From Acidobacteriota bacterium (GTDB taxonomy: Bacteria; Acidobacteriota; Terriglobia; Acidiferrales; UBA7541), in assembly GCA_003223245.1 (NCBI GenBank), contig QHYI01000112.1:1-64000 (forward strand): a DNA stretch of 64,000 nt. Direction: 5' to 3'. Made by a program: the position numbers and the translations under genes. The notes under the pieces are model-generated. The model made no database searches. It was not told the origin of the DNA and worked only from the letters and a program-made list of their open reading frames with translations. This document shows, piece after piece, positions 35,446 to 43,208 of this stretch. Position 1 is the stretch's first letter. The number at the start of each line of letters is the position of its first letter.

Positions 35446-35762
35446 CTCGAGCCACGCAGCAGTTTCACATCAAACACGGCAAGCGACGCTGGCCGCCCGA
35501 TTTATGCTGGCCAAAGCACGCAAATTCAGGATACAATTTATTTCATTCACTCAAGATTCGCCCACGTTGTTTAGGAACCAGAACGTTCTCGATGCGCCGG
35601 GGCAGCGCCTAGGAAGTGAAGATGTTTAACCCGCGAATTGCCCAAGTACGCTAATCCGCTCCCGCGGATTTTGATTTTTCCCGGTCTCTGCCATTTCCTT
35701 TGCCTAACCGCGTTTGCGCTGCGCATCTTTGATGCGGGCATACGCAGAGAGCTACGGTCTTT
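35446..35762. other. Spacer before the MATE gene
   Basis: No gene seen. A small hairpin CGCATC-TTT-GATGCG (35722-35736) lies 26 bp before the MATE start; no T run follows, so it is not a terminator. Confidence 0.35.
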
Positions 35763-37184
35763 ATGTCGGCGGAACGAGTCATAATTCCGGCGGCGCCTCC
35801 GCCGCCGATTTGGAGCTCCATTCGCGAAGCGCTCTCTGGCTCGCACCAGGATTTCACCACGGGTAGCCTCAACCGCGCCATTCTGCTGCTCGCCATTCCG
35901 ATGATCCTCGAAATGGTGCTGGAGTCGCTTTTCGCGGTCGTGGACGTGTTCTGGGTGGGCCGCCTGGGCGCAGACGCCGTGGCCACCGTCGGCCTCACGG
36001 AATCACTGCTCAGCCTGGTCTTTGCGATTGGACTGGGGTTGAGCCTGTCGACCACCGCCATGGTCGCGCGGCGCATTGGAGAAAAAGATCCCGCGGCTGC
36101 GGCGGTTGCCGGAGTCCAAGCCATCCTCCTTGGGCTGACCGTGGCCGTGCTTGTTGGCGTGCCGTGTTTGTTTTATGCGCCGACGCTGCTGCGCTGGATG
36201 GGCGCATCGGGGCAAATTATCCAAGTTGGTTCCGGCTACGCCCGTATCGCGCTTGGAGGCGGCGGCGTCATCATGATGCTGTTCCTTAACAACGCCATCT
36301 TTCGCGGAGCGGGCGATGCCGCCATCGCCATGCGCCTGCTGTGGGTCTCGAACATCATCAACCTGGTTCTCGATCCTTGTTTGATTTTCGGCTGGGGACC
36401 ATTTCCGAAGCTCGGCGTCACGGGCGCTGCTCTGGCCACTTTCACGGGCCGCAGCATTGGCGTGTTGTATCAGTTCTATCGCTTGCTGCGCGGCACGGAA
36501 CGCATTCGCATTCTGCGCCACCAGATTCACGTCAATTTTCAAGTTTTGCTCCGGCTGTTGCGCGTTTCGTTGACGGGCATCCTGCAGTTTGCCATCGCGC
36601 ATACGAGCTGGATCGGCCTAGTGCGAATCGTCAGCGTCTTCGGCTCCGCAGCGCTGGCGGGCTACACCATCGCCATTCGCATCCTAATTTTCGTCATCTT
36701 GCCAAGCTGGGGTTTGAGCAACGCTGCGGCCACGCTGGTTGGGCAAAACCTCGGTGCTAGGCAGCCTGAGCGCGCCCAGATCTCCGTCTGGCGCACCGGC
36801 TTTTACAACATGCTGTTTCTCGGCATCATTGGCGTATTCTTCCTGCTGTTCGCCACGCCCGTCGTTCGCTTGTTCACTAACGATCCCGTGGTCGTGCCAC
36901 TGGCAGCCACTTGCCTGCGGATTCTCAGCTACGGAAACATCGGCTATGCCTACGGAATGGTCATGCTCCAGGCGTTTAACGGCGCGGGCGACACGGTGAC
37001 GCCCACCTACGTCCACTTCTTTGGCTTCTGGATCCTGGAGATTCCCTTGGCCTACTCTCTTGCCATCTCTGCCCACATGGGTGCGAATGGCGTGTACATT
37101 TCCATCGTGATCGCCGAATGCGCCATTGCGGCGGCTGGAATTCTCCTTTTCCGCCGCGGCCGCTGGAAGGGCCAGCAGATTTAG
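35763..37184 (+). CDS. MATE-family efflux transporter
   Basis: A 473-residue inner-membrane antiporter with about 12 transmembrane helices, exporting drugs or metabolites in exchange for Na+ or H+. Two homologous halves are visible, starting AILLLAIPMILEMVLESLFAVVDVFWVGRLG and, in the second half, LLRVSLTGILQFAIAHTSWIGLVRI. LNNAIFRGAGDAAIAM and LQAFNGAGDTVTPTY are the symmetric GAGD motifs of the family. The N-terminal 35 residues are hydrophilic. No strong ribosome-binding site precedes ATG 35763. Substrate unknown. Confidence 0.9.
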   Translation: MSAERVIIPAAPPPPIWSSIREALSGSHQDFTTGSLNRAILLLAIPMILEMVLESLFAVVDVFWVGRLGADAVATVGLTESLLSLVFAIGLGLSLSTTAMVARRIGEKDPAAAAVAGVQAILLGLTVAVLVGVPCLFYAPTLLRWMGASGQIIQVGSGYARIALGGGGVIMMLFLNNAIFRGAGDAAIAMRLLWVSNIINLVLDPCLIFGWGPFPKLGVTGAALATFTGRSIGVLYQFYRLLRGTERIRILRHQIHVNFQVLLRLLRVSLTGILQFAIAHTSWIGLVRIVSVFGSAALAGYTIAIRILIFVILPSWGLSNAAATLVGQNLGARQPERAQISVWRTGFYNMLFLGIIGVFFLLFATPVVRLFTNDPVVVPLAATCLRILSYGNIGYAYGMVMLQAFNGAGDTVTPTYVHFFGFWILEIPLAYSLAISAHMGANGVYISIVIAECAIAAAGILLFRRGRWKGQQI

Positions 37185-37213
37185 CTGTCACACCCGCCTT
37201 TGCAGAGTAGGCG

Positions 37214-37237
37214 TATAATCCCGCCCACAAGGAGGTG
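37214..37237 (+). promoter_or_regulatory. -10 element and ribosome-binding site of the ACT gene
   Basis: TATAAT at 37214-37219 has no clear -35. AAGGAGGTG at 37229-37237 ends four bases before ATG 37242 and fixes that start. If the -10 is real, the 5' leader would be only about 15-20 bases. Confidence 0.55.
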
Positions 37238-37241
37238 CGGC

Positions 37242-37631
37242 ATGGCCAAAACCAAGCAGTTCACGATTTCCGTCGACAACCAACCCGGGACAGTCGCACA
37301 CATCGCGAAAGTACTGGGAGACTCGAAGGTGAACATTCTGGCGCTATTGGGAACGGCCCACGGAACGACGGGTATCGTCCAACTCGTCGCCGAGGACGCC
37401 AAGAAAGCCAAGAAGGCGCTGGATGAAGCAAGAATCGCGTATCAGGAGACTCCTGCCGAGCAGTACGAGCTCGCGAACAAGCCCGGCGCGCTGGCGCAAT
37501 GTCTGGCGGGGCTCCAGAAGAAGGGCGTCAACTTGAGTTCCATCCACGCGACGACGGCAAAGGGCGGGAAAAAGGCCGTAGTCGTCTATACCGTGGAAAC
37601 CGCCGAGAAAACCGCGACGGCCACTGCATAA
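37242..37631 (+). CDS. Tandem ACT-domain protein
   Basis: A 129-residue protein made of two ACT domains: QFTISVDNQPGTVAHIAKVLGDSKVNILAL (about 5-70) and YELANKPGALAQCLAGLQKKGVNLSSIHATT (about 75-125). ACT domains bind amino acids or other small ligands and regulate enzymes. Here no enzyme is fused, so it is a free-standing sensor of unknown target. A near-perfect AAGGAGGTG precedes the start. The Lys-rich middle (AEDAKKAKKALDEA) is also typical. Confidence 0.85.
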   Translation: MAKTKQFTISVDNQPGTVAHIAKVLGDSKVNILALLGTAHGTTGIVQLVAEDAKKAKKALDEARIAYQETPAEQYELANKPGALAQCLAGLQKKGVNLSSIHATTAKGGKKAVVVYTVETAEKTATATA

Positions 37632-38025
37632 GAGCAAGGCCTCAAGGTCTGACCCGTCCTGCAAATAGCGTGCGGGTGTGTGCGAACTCGAACGGCGAAA
37701 TGGCTCGACGCGGTGCCACCAACAGCGGGCGGAGCTAACTAAATTCGATTCTGACGCTTTGCGCCACAAATAACCGAGAGGCGCGAGAGGTGTGCTGCGT
37801 CAGCGCGCCTGCCCGCATTGTGGTAATCTAGACACGCCTGTTTGGAAGCCCGATCCCCTGATGACGAAAACGGCAATCGGTAAGTCTTTTTGTATCAATC
37901 ACCTAAAGATTTGCTCAAGAATTAAGACGAGCGGCTATGCGGATGCTTTTCCTCGACCGTGAACGATGCACTGCAGGGAGCAACAATCCATTGGCAGAGT
38001 ATCTACACAGAGGGGAGGCTAACCC
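37632..38025. other. Spacer before the transglycosylase gene
   Basis: About 390 bp with no supported gene. GGGGAGG near 38012 is the ribosome-binding site of the next gene. No convincing promoter or riboswitch fold was seen. Confidence 0.4.
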
Positions 38026-39597
38026 ATGTCGGTAAAAAAATTACTCCAGAAACTGCTCCGATATGTGCTGTGCCTTGCGGCAGGGTTGCTGGCTTTTGCC
38101 GCCTGCGGATACACCGACTACCGCCTATGGCCTCTGGATTTGCCGGCTTCCGCCCACCCGAGAATTCCCGTCACCGCCCTGCAGAACAAGCAGTTGGTCG
38201 TTCCTTTTCTTACGCCCGGCGTGCCCGTGGCGGATGTCGCCACCTTTAACGACCAGCTCGAGGCGTTTCTACGCTTTGAGTATCTGCGCGGACGCGAAGC
38301 GCGCGCGGGCCACGACACCTCGCGCATGCTCCTGGCGGCGGTAAACACAAAAAAGGCGCCGCACTACAAGATTTTTATCGTGACTGACAACGATCTGCTT
38401 ACCGCGCTTCCACAACTGGCGGATCTTGAAGGCCGCAACCTCATCTCGCACTACGAACTGGAGACCTGGTCCGAGAAGGAGCTCTCCTATTACCAGCAAG
38501 AGAGCCACACCTTTGACGTGGCTTACGACTTGCCCACGGCGGAGAAACTCGAAACGATCAACTCCTCCAAATTGCTGCCTGCGCTGGCGCAATTCCTTAT
38601 CTTCAAATCGCAAACCGACAATCGCGTGGTGGACCGCAGTGATTCCGCACCGCAGCCCTTGACGCGCGAGCAGGCGACACAACTGGCTTCGGACATTCTC
38701 GATGTCGCGCACTTCTACGACCTGCCTCTCGATTACTTCATGGGTGTAGGGGCGATGGAAAACGACTATATGGACGTGAACGGCGACCTGACGCACGCGG
38801 TCTGGAAGAAACGCGCACAGCGGGGAGACGTTGTCCTCCGGCGCACCCGGAAGCGCGTCATGGTTAGCGACTACGCCATGGGCACCTGGCAAATTACCCG
38901 CGAGACCCTGCGCGCCGCGCACCAGCTTTATTTGCACGACAAACGCGATTACAGCCAGCTGCCCCCGCGCCTGCGCCCGCCTCACGAGTTGGACATGAAC
39001 AATGTCAGCGACGCCGTGCTCACCACGTATGCCGGGTTGCTCTTGCGCGATTTGCTTGATCACTTCGGCGGCGACGTGGAGAAAGCCATCGGCGCTTATA
39101 ACGGCGGCGTCCGCGCTCCCAACCAGAATTATGCTTCCGGGGTCAAGACCATCGCCGACTACGCGCGACGCATCCTTGAACACGCTTCCTCGGGCGACCA
39201 GCCGGGCGCAATTCTGCCGAACGCAAATGCCCCCGCCACGACCGCCCCTAGCACCACGGCCACCAGCACATCAGCAAAGCCCTCCGACATATCTCAACCA
39301 TCCGCGGCTTGCACCCCCATTGTTCCTGGCCCGGCCGCTGCTTCCACCGGCACCCCCGCTCCAACCGCTGCTCCTGGTGTGGCGAGTACACCCACCGCGA
39401 CCACTTCTTCTACCGCAGCCTCCGGCACGCCAAACGCAGCCGCTTCGTCCAGCGCGCCTTCCAGCACCGCAACCAATAAGCCCAACGCTGCGGTTCCGAC
39501 GAATAATTGTGTGACTCCGGCCGCGCCCAAGCTGTCTGCGGATTCTGCGCCAGCTCCCACGCCGCAGCCCAAGCCTCCCTATCGCCGCAACGACTAG
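38026..39597 (+). CDS. Lytic-transglycosylase-like protein with Ala/Thr/Pro-rich tail
   Basis: A 523-residue envelope protein. The signal segment VLCLAAGLLAFAAC may end in a lipobox Cys (residue 27). Residues about 215-390 form a lysozyme-like transglycosylase domain: GVGAMENDYMDVNG, with the candidate catalytic Glu at 245, then DYAMGTWQITRETLRAA and AIGAYNGGVRAPNQNY. Such enzymes cleave peptidoglycan glycan strands. From about 395 to the end the protein is almost entirely Ala, Thr, Ser and Pro, ending PQPKPPYRRND; this could span the periplasm or be glycosylated. The usual Glu-Ser of SLT domains is Glu-Asn here, so activity needs testing. Confidence 0.75.
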   Translation: MSVKKLLQKLLRYVLCLAAGLLAFAACGYTDYRLWPLDLPASAHPRIPVTALQNKQLVVPFLTPGVPVADVATFNDQLEAFLRFEYLRGREARAGHDTSRMLLAAVNTKKAPHYKIFIVTDNDLLTALPQLADLEGRNLISHYELETWSEKELSYYQQESHTFDVAYDLPTAEKLETINSSKLLPALAQFLIFKSQTDNRVVDRSDSAPQPLTREQATQLASDILDVAHFYDLPLDYFMGVGAMENDYMDVNGDLTHAVWKKRAQRGDVVLRRTRKRVMVSDYAMGTWQITRETLRAAHQLYLHDKRDYSQLPPRLRPPHELDMNNVSDAVLTTYAGLLLRDLLDHFGGDVEKAIGAYNGGVRAPNQNYASGVKTIADYARRILEHASSGDQPGAILPNANAPATTAPSTTATSTSAKPSDISQPSAACTPIVPGPAAASTGTPAPTAAPGVASTPTATTSSTAASGTPNAAASSSAPSSTATNKPNAAVPTNNCVTPAAPKLSADSAPAPTPQPKPPYRRND

Positions 39598-39699
39598 AGC
39601 AATTCCTCACCTTTCTGTCTGGTCTGTCTGGCAGGGCGCTTTTTGGTCGTTTGTCCGCGTGATAATAGCCTCCCGTTGTTTGACAGTGGGAGGCTCGCT

Positions 39700-39990
39700 C
39701 TACTCTTTCCGGTCACTCGCCGGCGTCAAGAAATCCAGTCCGACAGCAAATCCTTTGGGACTTCTCGCGTGGCAATACACTACTCGCGCCCTTACCGACA
39801 GTTCGCGAACGGTAGAGCTAACATCCACAGGAGAGCCAGGCTCCCAAAACCGCTCTGTCGCAACACGCGCACCACGGGAACTGAGATTTTCTACGGAGGC
39901 CGTATCGGTTAGGAGTGGGTCATGCACAGCAGAGATTTGCACGACGAACTGATCGGGAGTACGCGGCTGCTTCCGCCCTTCCGCCAGCAT
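39700..39990 (-). CDS. PilZ domain protein, short
   Basis: A 96-residue PilZ-like domain. ENLSSRGARVATERF is the N-x-S-x-x-G element and VGLDFLTP the closing strand; the N-terminal RxxxR is imperfect (RKQPRTPDQF), so cyclic di-GMP binding is uncertain. GGAAGGAGG directly upstream sets ATG 39990 as start; the same frame continues open to 40050 without similarity. Confidence 0.7.
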   Translation of the reverse strand: MLAEGRKQPRTPDQFVVQISAVHDPLLTDTASVENLSSRGARVATERFWEPGSPVDVSSTVRELSVRARVVYCHARSPKGFAVGLDFLTPASDRKE

Positions 39991-40266
39991 GTAGCCTCCT
40001 TCCAAAGGCTGGAAACAGGGCGGCACAAGTCTTAGGGAAGAACCCTTCAACGGTCAATCAGGGAAAGACCTGTCTAAAGACAATCCCTTAAGGTAAATAC
40101 CGGGTTTGTCCGATTCCCCGGCACGCGCGGATAATCACGGAAGGTAAGATCTACGATAACTTCACGGCGAAGATTTGAGGATCGCCCAAGTTGGTGATGA
40201 TCTGAAAGGCGTTCCAGATGGGCGGCACAGAGATCCCAGGCAAATGCGGACTTGAATTGCGGCACC

Positions 40267-40719
40267 CTACTGGTCCACCAGATGATAGGCATGGCTATTC
40301 CCAGGGCCCGCCTCGACAATCTTTGTCAGCTGATGGGTTTCGAAGTTTAGAATCAAGTGATATACAAACTTGGTAGCACCTGGGCTGGATTTGCTGGTTT
40401 GGTCTCCATTCTTGTCGGCGTAAAATTCGGTAGTTGCTGTCAGAGAATGTTCGTCCCAGGTGGTAACGGCGAACGTATTCGTGGACATAGTGACAGAATC
40501 CTTGGCACTGGCTTGTGCCTCCGTCAAGAAACACGCTCCGCTGCTCTCGCCTTTTAGCACATCTTCTTGAGTCGTGACGCGAACACAGAATAGGCTGACG
40601 CCTTCATGGGATTCCTTCCACTTACCAACAGCGAAGGCGGCGTCGCTATTTCCATTCACGGTCTGGGCGCCTACGGCTGTTGGTAAGACCAACATGAGAA
40701 ACAACGCGAGGTACTTCAT
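40267..40719 (-). CDS. Small secreted protein, unknown function
   Basis: A 150-residue protein with a signal peptide (YLALFLMLVLPTAVGAQ) and a beta-rich mature part containing two Cys (SLFCVRV, SGACFLTEA) that could form a disulfide. GGGAGG precedes ATG 40719. No family was recognised. Located in the PilZ-rich block, but no functional link is shown. Confidence 0.65.
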   Translation of the reverse strand: MKYLALFLMLVLPTAVGAQTVNGNSDAAFAVGKWKESHEGVSLFCVRVTTQEDVLKGESSGACFLTEAQASAKDSVTMSTNTFAVTTWDEHSLTATTEFYADKNGDQTSKSSPGATKFVYHLILNFETHQLTKIVEAGPGNSHAYHLVDQ

Positions 40720-41173
40720 GTCGTAGCCTCCCTGGGGGCCAGCAACACGGAGACTATAACAAATCTGCTACGCGCTGGCCGATCATGGAGTGAAATCGCC
40801 CAAGAAACGGGCTGGATGAGAAGCACGGTACAAAGTGCCTGTCTACGGCAAGAAGTCTTTTCTTAGCATGCCAAAAATCTTCGCGGATTTGGGCAAGAAG
40901 TTCCGGGATGCCAGAGAGAGCCTTTATTCAACATCGGATTGCCACCGTGTGGAGGGGGCGGACTTCGGAAAGCTTGGCGATTCCAAGAATCGCAGCATCC
41001 CCAAGGAGGCACCTTTAGGTCCGAACCCCGTCCCCTCCGCACACATGCTTTGGCAATCCACTCGCCAGCCGAGGGGCTGCTAACAGAGGTTTACAGGGAG
41101 TTAACAAAGAAATTACGTCTAGATTGTACTTTTTCACAGCTTCCCCACAAATCTCCTTATGCCACAGCACGGC
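40720..41173. other. Spacer, no gene seen
   Basis: About 450 bp without a supported gene. An 82-residue open frame on the plus strand (40835-41083) has no ribosome-binding site and no protein-like pattern and was left out. Confidence 0.4.
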
Positions 41174-42049
41174 TTACGAATCTAGATCGCCGAGAAGCTC
41201 ATTAGCCTCCGAGTGGCTCAGAACCCCTTTGCGCAACAGCGTGTGAATGAGCCGGACCGTCCGGGATTCTCCTGCGTCGTTCGATAGCGCCCTCTTTTCA
41301 ACGCAGGCAAGCCTCGCGGGAGATGCTTCCGGTGGCACCAGAGTCTCGAACAACCAGGACTCGAGAATGGCGCGCTGCGCAGGTGTAACTTCCCGGAACA
41401 CTAGCCCCATTCCCGATCCCGTAAATCGGGCGCTGACGTCCGCTCGTATTTCCAATTGCTCGGTTCCCCTACAGATCCGCAGCTTGATGCCCGTGCCCTC
41501 CGGAAACGGATTCAGTGTGTCCACGTAACAACCGTTCGGACTCAGGTCCGAGGTCCGGGCCTGAACCCGCATTCCCGTGCGAAGATCGATCACCTCGGCC
41601 GGCGCGATGAATGCGGAGCGCAGGTCAAGCCGACGGTCCGCAACACGGACCCTTTCCGGCTGCGGCGCCTGCCCAGGCACACCCGGCGTCGCGCCGCCAC
41701 ACGCCGGCAGAAGCCGGACAGCGACTCCGAAGCCGCCTTCTCTGGGGTGCACCCGCACGACTTTGCCCGTCCCCTCCAGATTTCCCGACTCCACAGACGG
41801 ATTATAGGGAGACGTCACGCGCAGCCGCATACCCTTGTAATAGTGCTGCGACAGCGTAAAGAAATACAGGCTGTTGCGCGACGCGTTCAGGGTCATCTTG
41901 ATTTCTTCGAAATTCCCGTCGCTGAATTCCAGCGGCCGCAGGCGCACTAGCAGGGAAACTCCAACCCTTCGTTTTTCCCGGCGTTCCTGCGCTCTCGCGG
42001 AGACTTGTTGTGAGGATTCCCTTTGTTCCGTAACAAACGGTTTAGACAT
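41174..42049 (-). CDS. Tandem PilZ-domain protein
   Basis: A 291-residue cytoplasmic protein with two PilZ-type domains. The first (about 20-125) reads RREKRRVGVSLLVRLR, MTLNASRNSLYFFT and GKVVRVHPREGGFGVAVRLL; its second motif lacks the usual D/N-x-S-x-x-G Gly. The second (about 135-245) reads RRLDLRSAFIAPAEVID, ARTSDLSPNGCYVDT (canonical D-x-S-x-x-G) and GMGLVFREVTP. Probably only the second could bind cyclic di-GMP. The C-terminal 45 residues form a helical tail, VRLIHTLLRKGVLSHSEANELL. ATG 42049 or 42085 may be the start. Confidence 0.75.
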   Translation of the reverse strand: MSKPFVTEQRESSQQVSARAQERREKRRVGVSLLVRLRPLEFSDGNFEEIKMTLNASRNSLYFFTLSQHYYKGMRLRVTSPYNPSVESGNLEGTGKVVRVHPREGGFGVAVRLLPACGGATPGVPGQAPQPERVRVADRRLDLRSAFIAPAEVIDLRTGMRVQARTSDLSPNGCYVDTLNPFPEGTGIKLRICRGTEQLEIRADVSARFTGSGMGLVFREVTPAQRAILESWLFETLVPPEASPARLACVEKRALSNDAGESRTVRLIHTLLRKGVLSHSEANELLGDLDS

Positions 42050-42211
42050 GGCACTCTGCGATTCGTGGCGCGCTACGCCACCCACGACAACAATTCTGCG
42101 CTGTATCTTGCGCGATGGCTATAAAGCAGAAGTACCTTACCCAAAGTACGAACGTGGCTCGAAGAACAGAACCAACGTACTGATTTCGGCAGTACAACTC
42201 TCTCATTGTCT

Positions 42212-42249
42212 CCCACACGGGGAAGATGCACGATCGAGTATCGTGTGGG
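42212..42249. promoter_or_regulatory. Two mutually exclusive hairpins in a PilZ-PilZ divergent gap
   Basis: CCCACACG (42212-42219) pairs with CGTGTGGG (42242-42249), while CACGAT (42229-42234) pairs with ATCGTG (42240-42245). The arms overlap, so only one can form at a time. Either an RNA switch on one strand or a compound operator is possible. Confidence 0.35.
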
Positions 42250-42367
42250 CAGGCTTTGTGCGGGCCTCCTCGCTTGCCTCGGTCGTGTACTTTAGCGGCC
42301 TGCTCAAACGTGCGCACATGCAGACACCGGTCCCCTAGAGCAATTGTTATCCGCATGAGGTTGGCCA

Positions 42368-42703
42368 GTGCACTCCTCAACCGAGCAGGCTTCTGACAAG
42401 AAGCGGCGCCACCCGCGCATCGTGCTGCAGAAGGGCATGTTCGTGGCTTGGCACGGTGGCGATCTCCAACTTTTCTCGCGCGTGAAGACGTTAGGCACGG
42501 AAGGCCTCTTCATTTCCGTGCCGAATCCGCCTCCCGTGGACACGAAACTGCGATTAGCCTTTGATGTCCCGGGAGGAAATGTACATGCACAGGCAATCGT
42601 ACGAAATATTGTTCCCGGGGAAGGGATGGGTGTTGAGTTCACCAGGATGGACTTGAAAGATAGGGTCTTGCTCGAACATTTGTTGAAGCGATTGTTGCGT
42701 TGA
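42368..42703 (+). CDS. PilZ domain protein
   Basis: A 111-residue PilZ domain protein. KKRRHPRIVLQKGMFV is the RxxxR strand, but the second motif is KTLGTEGLFIS, with Thr-Glu-Gly in place of N-x-S-x-x-G, so nucleotide binding may be weakened. VRNIVPGEGMGVEFTRM and a C-terminal helix LLEHLLKRLLR follow. GTG 42368 has GAGG seven bases upstream. It diverges from the tandem PilZ gene. Confidence 0.75.
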   Translation: MHSSTEQASDKKRRHPRIVLQKGMFVAWHGGDLQLFSRVKTLGTEGLFISVPNPPPVDTKLRLAFDVPGGNVHAQAIVRNIVPGEGMGVEFTRMDLKDRVLLEHLLKRLLR

Positions 42704-43208
42704 AAGGACTTTGGCTGCCTGGTTGCCCATACCGGAAATCACTTCCTAACCGCGCGACTGGTCGGAGTTCCAATGGCTCGTTGAGTTGGGCTGCGGTGGT
42801 GCTTTGCTTTGCGGATTATCGGCGTGAAGTTCCGCCCCGCACGACAGGACGGCGCGCGTTCCGTCCACGACGGCGTAACGCTGCAATAGGTCCGCCCCGG
42901 TGGATCCGTCTGCCAAAGAAATGTAAGACGGATGTAAACATTGTAAGAACGATGTAAGGCACAGCAGGCGGTTTCGACCCGCCGATGTCGGAGATGGTCT
43001 CTCTGTCGTTCCGCTCAGGTTAGACTAACAACGGGCTTGGATTGCGGACGAACAAGGAAGCACAATCACCACTTACTGTAAATTTCCTGTAGTCCCCGAC
43101 GATAATCGCGACAAATGTTTTCAAGATTTTCGCATGCCCAACGAGGCGAACCATAGGCAGCAGCCCAAGGCCAGAGTCACTCGGCGTCAGTAGACGGGAA
43201 AAGAAGTT
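42704..43208. other. Spacer before the kinase gene
   Basis: About 500 bp with no gene. The notable content is the TGTAA repeat block at 42921-42958. A clear -35/-10 pair was not found. Confidence 0.4.
42921..42958. repeat. Four helically phased TGTAA motifs
   Basis: TGTAA occurs at 42922, 42933, 42942 and 42953, with spacings of 11, 9 and 11 bp. This is close to one DNA turn, as expected for sites read by a protein on one face of the helix. It lies 250 bp before the kinase gene. Confidence 0.4.

Noticed and set aside
40835-41083. 82-residue plus-strand open frame in the spacer before the tandem PilZ gene
   Set aside because: No ribosome-binding site, no coherent secondary-structure or composition signal, and no recognisable family.
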